Assembly: GCA_023489135.1 (NCBI GenBank)
Contig: JAMDCE010000506.1
Location: 1 to 5,211 of the forward strand
DNA from: Chloroflexota bacterium
GTDB taxonomy: Bacteria; Chloroflexota; Chloroflexia; JAMDCE01
Reading direction: 5' to 3'
DNA: 5,211 bases
In this document: piece after piece, positions 1-3,181 of the stretch
Position numbering within the stretch: the first letter of the stretch is position 1
Layout: every line of letters begins with the position of its first letter
Notes under the pieces: model-generated
What the model saw: only the letters and a program-made list of their open reading frames with translations
Told to the model about the DNA's origin: nothing
Databases searched by the model: none
Made by a program: the position numbers and the translations under genes

Positions 1-422
1 TTCATCGCCTCCTCAGGATCGGTCAGCACGGGAAGCAACTCATAATCAACCTCGATCAGCTCAAGGGCATCTTCGGCGATCTGCTCAGTTTCGGCCGCCA
101 CTGCGGCCACTTCATCTCCAACGTAGCGTACTTTGTCGAGAGCCAGGAGGCGCTGATCGCTGATGCCGGCCTTGCCGAAAGGCACGGCGAGGCGCTGCTC
201 TTCCAGGTCTCTGCCTGTGAGCACATCAAATACGCCAGGGAGGGCCTTGGCTTTGCTCACGTCGATCCGTTTGATCTTGGCGTGGGCGTGCGGGCTCCTC
301 AGGATCCTCCCAATTAGCGTTCCCGGAAGCTTAATGTCGGACGTGAACTGAGCGGTCCCGGTTACCAACTGCTTGTTGTCGACCTTTTTGACGCTTTGAC
401 CTATATAGGTGCTTACCGCCAT
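1..422 (-). CDS. Second molybdopterin-binding large subunit (L2) of a xanthine dehydrogenase-family hydroxylase, N-terminal part
   Basis: This gene runs off the left edge; 140 codons are visible. It encodes the start of a molybdenum-cofactor-binding catalytic subunit (COG1529 type), which hydroxylates an organic substrate using water. The visible part is the N-terminal alpha/beta 'hammerhead' domain. It has the family pattern VTGTAQFTSDIKLPG (residues 20-34), RSPHAHAKI (42-50), LPGVFDVLTGRD (61-72) and VRYVGDEVAAVAAET (98-112). The ATG at 422 is chosen because AAGGAG lies 7 nt upstream (430-435) and the N-terminus has family length. It starts 61 nt after the stop of the 2Fe-2S gene, completing an M-S-L order typical of these operons. 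The molybdenum-site motifs lie outside the window, so substrate class cannot be judged. Over the short overlap with L1 (L2 residues 109-139) about 20 of 31 residues match, so this is a diverged paralogue, not a recent copy. Confidence 0.93.
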   Translation of the reverse strand, partial: MAVSTYIGQSVKKVDNKQLVTGTAQFTSDIKLPGTLIGRILRSPHAHAKIKRIDVSKAKALPGVFDVLTGRDLEEQRLAVPFGKAGISDQRLLALDKVRYVGDEVAAVAAETEQIAEDALELIEVDYELLPVLTDPEEAM

Positions 423-429
423 CGCTTAT

Positions 430-435
430 CTCCTT
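430..435 (-). promoter_or_regulatory. Shine-Dalgarno site of the L2 gene
   Basis: AAGGAG on the minus strand, 7 nt before the ATG at 422. It fixes the L2 start, which otherwise rests only on similarity of the N-terminus. Confidence 0.8.
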
Positions 436-483
436 TCAGCCACTGTTTGGTCACGGAGCTGGTCGTCGGCCGGCGCTGTGTCT

Positions 484-975
484 CTACGAGGGCGTCGCAG
501 CGGGTCCGTACTGCCCCGCGGCCACATCCATAATCGCCTGGACGATCTTTACGTAGCCGGTGCAACGGCAAAGGTTCCCCACAATACCTAGCCTTACTTC
601 GTCCTCTGTGGGCGAAGATTCGTCGTGCAAGAGAGTCAAGGCGGTCAGTATCATGCCTGGCGAGCAGAAACCGCATTGCACGGCGAAATGATCCATGAAG
701 GACTGCTGAAGCGGGTGCAGTGTCCCGTTCTGAGCCAATCCTTCGATGGTGAGGATGTTCTTGCCGTTAGCTTCCACGGCCAGGACCATGCAGGACTTCA
801 CGGCTTGACCGTTCATAATGACGGTGCAGGCGCCGCACATACCTTCGTCACACCCTCTCTTGGCTCCGGTCAGGTTGAGTTTGTCTCGCAAGACGTCCCT
901 TAATAACATGCTCGGCTTCACCGAAAGGTCGTGGCTTTGGCCATTCACTGTCAGGGTGATTCCTCTATCTTGCAT
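484..975 (-). CDS. 2Fe-2S small subunit of molybdenum hydroxylase (CoxS/XDH small-subunit family)
   Basis: This is a 163-residue electron-transfer subunit carrying two [2Fe-2S] clusters between the molybdenum centre and FAD. The N-terminal plant-ferredoxin-like domain has the first cluster ligands Cys42, Cys47, Cys50 (GCDEGMCGAC) and Cys62. The C-terminal helical domain has the second set, Cys101 and Cys104 (QCGFCSPGM) and Cys136 and Cys138 (NLCRCTGY). All eight ligands are present and length is normal for the family, so the protein should be intact. The frame stays open to an ATG at 990, but the ATG at 975 is preferred: GGAGGTG (982-988) sits 6 nt before it, while nothing like a ribosome site precedes 990. 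It begins 44 nt after the FAD-subunit stop and ends 61 nt before L2, so it is very probably cotranscribed with both. It has no signal peptide; the complex is expected in the cytoplasm. Confidence 0.96.
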   Translation of the reverse strand: MQDRGITLTVNGQSHDLSVKPSMLLRDVLRDKLNLTGAKRGCDEGMCGACTVIMNGQAVKSCMVLAVEANGKNILTIEGLAQNGTLHPLQQSFMDHFAVQCGFCSPGMILTALTLLHDESSPTEDEVRLGIVGNLCRCTGYVKIVQAIMDVAAGQYGPAATPS

Positions 976-981
976 CTTGGG

Positions 982-988
982 CACCTCC
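982..988 (-). promoter_or_regulatory. Ribosome-binding site deciding the start of the 2Fe-2S subunit
   Basis: GGAGGTG on the minus strand, 6 nt before the ATG at 975. It overlaps the alternative in-frame ATG at 988-990 (ATGGAGGTG), so initiation at the upstream codon would use up the Shine-Dalgarno site itself. No purine-rich site lies before 990. The start at 975 gives the usual short N-terminus (MQDRGITLTVNG). Confidence 0.78.
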
Positions 989-1019
989 ATTTTGCTTGAG
1001 AATTGATGCGCCCGCCTGA

Positions 1020-1868
1020 TTATCTCAACGCGCTGGCGATTGCTCTCTTGGTAAGAGTGGCGAGAATCTCCTTCTTGTACGCTTCGGAACCGCGAATGTC
1101 ACCCACCGGTTTGGCGACCTCTCTCACTAGCGTTGCCGCTGCCGCGATTGCCCGGCTATCTACGGTGTTGCCGGAAAGCGCTTGCTCGGCCTGAGTGGCC
1201 CTAATGGGCCTGGGACCGGCGGCCGCCAGGACTACTCGGGCCTCCTTGCAGATTTGCCCCTCCATCGTTAGGGCCACCGCCACCCCGGCCATGGCCATTT
1301 CCCCCTCTCGGAGACTGAATTTCTCGTAGGCGGCCTGGGGGCAAGAAGCGCCGGCCGGCACTCTGATCTCGACGAGGATCTCGTCGGAGGCAAGAGCATT
1401 GGCATAGTAATCGGTGGCAAAGTCCTCGAAGGAGACGGTTTTCTCACCTTTGGAGCTCACTGCTCTTCCCTGGGCCCCTAAAGCGATCAGGACCGGGGCC
1501 CAATCCCCCGCAGGGTCGGCGTGGCAGACAGAACCGCCAATTGTCCCCCGGTTGCGAATCTGCAGGGCGCCAATCCGGCTGGCCACGGTGGCAAGCGACG
1601 GACACCTCTCCTTGACCAAAGGGGAGAGCTCTACGGCACGATGGGTCGCTAGAGCGCCGATCTGCAGTTGCCCGTTGGACCGGGAAATCTCATCCAGGCC
1701 GACTACGCCCTTCAGGTCGACCACGTACTTTGGACTGTAGACCCTCTCCTTCATCAAGACCAGGAGAGACTGCCCTCCGGCCAACACTTTTGCCTCGCCC
1801 TCGTGCTCACTCAGGATCGAGCAGGCTTCGGCGACGCTTTTCGGCTCGAAATACTCGAAGTCCCTCAT
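1020..1868 (-). CDS. FAD-binding medium subunit of molybdenum hydroxylase (CoxM-like)
   Basis: This 282-residue flavoprotein subunit accepts electrons from the 2Fe-2S subunit and passes them to the final acceptor. The N-terminal FAD-binding domain carries AGGQSLL (residues 30-36) and RNRGTIGGSVCHADPAGDW (105-123), the two flavin-contacting segments of the family. The C-terminal part (from about 175) matches the CO-dehydrogenase flavoprotein C-terminal domain, including VVLAAAGPRPIRA. The first motif reads GGQSLLVLMK where many relatives have Pro in place of Val37. Its cysteines are scattered (for example 16, 89 and 115), so it lacks the extra 4Fe-4S insertion of 4-hydroxybenzoyl-CoA reductase beta subunits. 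The frame is open to an ATG at 1946, but the start at 1868 (MRDFEYFEPKS) matches the family N-terminus and has GAGGGGG 10 nt upstream. The 294-nt gap before it, with palindromes and a possible promoter, suggests it may head its own transcript with the 2Fe-2S and L2 genes. Confidence 0.95.
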   Translation of the reverse strand: MRDFEYFEPKSVAEACSILSEHEGEAKVLAGGQSLLVLMKERVYSPKYVVDLKGVVGLDEISRSNGQLQIGALATHRAVELSPLVKERCPSLATVASRIGALQIRNRGTIGGSVCHADPAGDWAPVLIALGAQGRAVSSKGEKTVSFEDFATDYYANALASDEILVEIRVPAGASCPQAAYEKFSLREGEMAMAGVAVALTMEGQICKEARVVLAAAGPRPIRATQAEQALSGNTVDSRAIAAAATLVREVAKPVGDIRGSEAYKKEILATLTKRAIASALR

Positions 1869-1878
1869 CTCAGACACG

Positions 1879-1885
1879 CCCCCTC
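1879..1885 (-). promoter_or_regulatory. Probable ribosome-binding site of the FAD subunit
   Basis: GAGGGGG on the minus strand, 10 nt before the ATG at 1868. The spacing is somewhat long, but this is the only purine-rich site near the family-consistent start. An in-frame GTG at 1877 is too close to this site to be a good alternative. Confidence 0.5.
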
Positions 1886-1910
1886 TCTGTTCAGCGATTA
1901 CGCATACAGC

Positions 1911-1939
1911 ATTATTAGATGTAAGGTATTGGGTGTAGG
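1911..1939 (-). promoter_or_regulatory. Possible sigma70-type promoter for the FAD / 2Fe-2S / L2 genes
   Basis: On the minus strand AATAAT (1911-1916) matches 5 of 6 bases of the TATAAT -10 consensus. It lies 17 nt downstream of CCTACA (1934-1939), which matches 3 of 6 bases of TTGACA. Transcription would start near 1904, leaving a leader of roughly 35 nt that contains the ribosome site of the FAD subunit. The weak -35 box would fit an activator-dependent promoter, and the paired palindromes at 1966-2026 lie just upstream. This is inference from sequence only, and such matches occur by chance in AT-richer gaps. Confidence 0.3.
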
Positions 1940-1965
1940 GTATCATCTGGTCTCGGCGAATACTA

Positions 1966-1982
1966 CGTGTAAATTACACGAA
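1966..1982. repeat. Palindromic repeat, copy 1 (CGTGTAAATTACACGAA)
   Basis: The first 15 bases (1966-1980) form a perfect dyad: CGTGTAA, one central A, TTACACG. The 17-bp unit matches copy 2 at 2010-2026 in 13 of 17 positions in direct orientation, 44 bp apart start to start, close to four helical turns. It lies about 70 nt upstream of the possible transcription start near 1904, a position usual for an activator. It could be the binding site of a dimeric regulator; a degenerate intergenic repeat is the alternative. Confidence 0.5.
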
Positions 1983-2009
1983 TCTTGTTCGCCTGTGGTG
2001 GTACCTATT

Positions 2010-2026
2010 CGTGTAGAACATACGAA
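2010..2026. repeat. Palindromic repeat, copy 2 (CGTGTAGAACATACGAA)
   Basis: This is a degenerate copy of the dyad at 1966-1982. Including two preceding bases (2008-2026) the outer arms pair as TTCGT and ACGAA around a less symmetric centre. The better conserved parts, CGTGTA and ACGAA, are those shared with copy 1. That pattern fits two sites of unequal affinity for the same protein. Confidence 0.4.
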
Positions 2027-2078
2027 GACCAATATGGGCAGTTAGAGCTGCAGGTTGGAAATGGGAGATTGAATAGCG

Positions 2079-2095
2079 CTGGAAAGTGGCTCCAG
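2079..2095 (-). other. Small stem-loop, second of a tandem pair in the gap after the tautomerase gene
   Basis: In the minus-strand transcript CTGGA pairs with TCCAG around a 7-nt loop. It directly abuts the stronger hairpin at 2096-2122. No run of U follows, so it does not look like an intrinsic terminator. Confidence 0.35.
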
Positions 2096-2122
2096 CCGGC
2101 CGCCCGGAAATGGGACGGCCGG
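2096..2122 (-). other. GC-rich hairpin in the gap between the tautomerase and FAD-subunit genes
   Basis: In the minus-strand RNA, CCGGCCGUCC pairs with GGGCGGCCGG: seven G-C pairs, one U-G wobble and two more G-C pairs around a 7-nt loop. It begins about 40 nt after the tautomerase stop. The wobble pairs in the operon-sense RNA, which supports a role in the mRNA. No U tract follows, so a transcript-end stabiliser, RNase processing site or pause fits better than a simple terminator. Confidence 0.5.
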
Positions 2123-2131
2123 AAGAGGAAA

Positions 2132-2143
2132 GGCAATATTGCC
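2132..2143. repeat. Perfect 12-bp palindrome GGCAATATTGCC
   Basis: A perfect dyad 20 nt downstream of the tautomerase stop. With no spacer it makes a poor RNA hairpin, so it is better viewed as a possible DNA-binding site, or as chance. Confidence 0.3.
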
Positions 2144-2162
2144 CTGGCGGTAGGGCTAAGGG

Positions 2163-2354
2163 TTAAGCTGTCTCGCCCTCAGCAAGCTTGCCTCCACTTG
2201 CCCACTGGTTCGGCGGGATATCCTCAAAAATAATGGTGACAACTTCTCTGGGAGCGCCGGTCTCCTCCGTTAGCACTTCGGTAATGCGGTGGGCAATTCG
2301 CTGCTTGCGCTCCTGGGATTGACCTTTCCACATCTTGATGTTTACAAATGGCAT
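2163..2354 (-). CDS. 4-oxalocrotonate tautomerase-family small protein
   Basis: This 63-residue protein has the size and fold signature of a 4-oxalocrotonate tautomerase monomer; these work as homohexamers or similar assemblies and interconvert keto and enol forms. After removal of Met, Pro1 is the N-terminal residue and would be the catalytic base (PFVNIKMWKGQS). The beta-alpha-beta pattern follows: VNIKMW, a helix with RKQRIAHRITEVL, then VVTIIFED, ending in the GG turn (WASGGKL). Aligned without gaps to 4-OT, position 11 is Gln instead of Arg, position 39 is Thr instead of Arg, and position 50 is Trp instead of Phe. It therefore lacks both arginines that hold the dicarboxylate substrate and probably acts on something else. 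AAGGAG (2363-2368) lies 8 nt before the ATG. Its place between CoxG-like and FAD-subunit genes suggests it handles a substrate or product of the hydroxylase. Confidence 0.9.
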   Translation of the reverse strand: MPFVNIKMWKGQSQERKQRIAHRITEVLTEETGAPREVVTIIFEDIPPNQWASGGKLAEGETA

Positions 2355-2390
2355 CTTTCTTTCTCCTTCTATAGCGATGACCTGGTTTTC

Positions 2391-2401
2391 GACAGACTGT
2401 C
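2391..2401. repeat. Short dyad GACAG-A-CTGTC upstream of the tautomerase gene
   Basis: A perfect 5-bp inverted repeat around one base, about 37 nt before the tautomerase ATG. It may be an operator half-turn site or chance. I found no convincing promoter near it. Confidence 0.25.
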
Positions 2402-2405
2402 TGAA

Positions 2406-2464
2406 CGCTTCGGCAAGCTTCTCGGCCGATCGGCCCTGGCTTTAAGAGCTTTTGGCCGAAAGCG
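2406..2464. repeat. Imperfect inverted repeat with inner palindrome, in the CoxG-tautomerase gap
   Basis: The 174-nt gap between the CoxG-like stop and the tautomerase start holds no recognisable gene. CGCTTCGGC (2406-2414) pairs, with one bulge, with GCCGAAAGCG (2455-2464). Inside lies the perfect 12-bp palindrome GGCCGATCGGCC (2424-2435). In the same gap TGAACCG (2473-2479) and CGGTTCA (2502-2508) form another inverted pair. The gap could fold in the mRNA and separate expression of the two genes. No U run follows, so it is not an evident terminator. Confidence 0.4.
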
Positions 2465-2528
2465 ACCAGCTTTGAACCGCTTCAGGCAGAATCACGCCCA
2501 CCGGTTCAGAGCCACTGATCGTGACCGA

Positions 2529-3065
2529 TTAAAGGATCTTTCCGAGGCGGGCGCGCCAGCCGCCCTCCCGCTTGTCAGCCTCCGCCGAAAAGTCACTTCC
2601 ATTCACCGGGGCCTCAGTCTCGCCGGCGAGCAATTTAGTGAATCTCTCGGCGAACTGGTCGGCCATCTGGTCGGCCTTGGCCCTAATGATTTTCTGGCCA
2701 AAGGTGGCCAGCCGTCCGGAGATAGACACCTCGGCCTTGTAAACGGCTTCGGTCTCTTCTGGGGAGATAGCTTTCAACTCCAGAACTTGCTTCTGAGTCA
2801 TCCTTCCAGCCAGGCCTTTGTCCTTGCCCTCGCTTTGGGTTTCCAGACGGATTGGAGGCTCGATGGCGGTGATAATGGTGGTGAGATCGAAAGCCGCGGT
2901 GATATAGGCAACTTTAGACTTGACCACGCTGCGGTAGGTCTTCTCGTCGATCATCTCCACGCTTTCCACGCCGGGAAAGCAATTGGCCACCGCCTCGATA
3001 TCCATTACGGTGTCCCAGACTTTCTGAATCGGCGCTGGCAGCACGAGAGTTTTCTCGATTAGCAT
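2529..3065 (-). CDS. CoxG-like SRPBCC-family protein (CO dehydrogenase subunit G family)
   Basis: This 178-residue protein has the START/SRPBCC ligand-binding fold of the CoxG family. Markers are the N-terminal strand and helix LVLPAPIQKVWDTVMD (residues 7-22), the family motif CFPGVESVE (29-37), and the C-terminal helix after SISGRLATFGQKI (114-126). Family members accompany molybdenum hydroxylases; characterised CoxG proteins have been linked to attaching CO dehydrogenase to the membrane and to quinone handling. No hydrophobic membrane segment is visible. The protein ends in a short basic tail (GGWRARLGKIL, 168-178) that could touch the membrane surface. The ATG at 3065 is preceded by GGAGGAG (3071-3077). 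It follows L1 after 116 nt with a large inverted repeat between. A CoxG-like gene does not by itself make the operon a CO dehydrogenase, because such genes occur with many hydroxylases of this superfamily. Confidence 0.9.
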   Translation of the reverse strand: MLIEKTLVLPAPIQKVWDTVMDIEAVANCFPGVESVEMIDEKTYRSVVKSKVAYITAAFDLTTIITAIEPPIRLETQSEGKDKGLAGRMTQKQVLELKAISPEETEAVYKAEVSISGRLATFGQKIIRAKADQMADQFAERFTKLLAGETEAPVNGSDFSAEADKREGGWRARLGKIL

Positions 3066-3120
3066 CGTTGCTCCTCCAAGTTCATTTAGTTCGCCCAGTG
3101 CGGCACTCGTTGTCTGCGCC

Positions 3121-3164
3121 CCTCTTTTGTAGAGCCTTGATTGATCAAGGTTCTACAAGAGAGG
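3121..3164. repeat. Long inverted repeat between L1 and the CoxG-like gene
   Basis: Two 19-nt arms, CCTCTTTTGTAGAGCCTTG (3121-3139) and CAAGGTTCTACAAGAGAGG (3146-3164), pair at 17 of 19 positions around a 6-nt centre (ATTGAT). It starts 17 nt after the L1 stop in the direction of transcription. The two mismatches become G-U wobbles only in plus-strand RNA; in the operon-sense RNA they are A-C mismatches. No U run follows on either strand, so it is not a classical intrinsic terminator. It may be an operator dyad, an mRNA-stabilising or processing hairpin, or a small interspersed palindromic element. Confidence 0.75.
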
Positions 3165-3181
3165 AGCTCTGCAATTAGGAG

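Noticed and set aside
1020..1868. 4-hydroxybenzoyl-CoA reductase-type beta subunit with a 4Fe-4S insertion
   Set aside because: The subunit is 282 residues with scattered cysteines and no four-Cys insertion.
1869..1946. 26-residue N-terminal extension of the FAD subunit from the ATG at 1946
   Set aside because: The extension is unlike the family N-terminus, has no good ribosome site and overlaps the possible promoter; MRDFEYFEPKS at 1868 is the typical start.
1985..2233. 82-codon plus-strand frame in the gap before the FAD-subunit gene
   Set aside because: It has no ribosome site or recognisable similarity, overlaps the tautomerase 3' end, and its low-complexity content follows from the palindromic gap.
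2369..2374. Promoter -10-like TATAG just before the tautomerase ribosome site
   Set aside because: A start there would fall in or beyond the ribosome site, and no -35 match exists at the right distance.
2289..3062. 257-codon open frame on the plus strand over the CoxG-like gene
   Set aside because: It is antisense to a gene with clear family motifs and ribosome site, has no recognisable domain, and crosses the CoxG and tautomerase genes and their gap.
3121..3164. Intrinsic terminator after L1
   Set aside because: No U run follows the stem on either strand, and the operon-sense RNA has two A-C mismatches.
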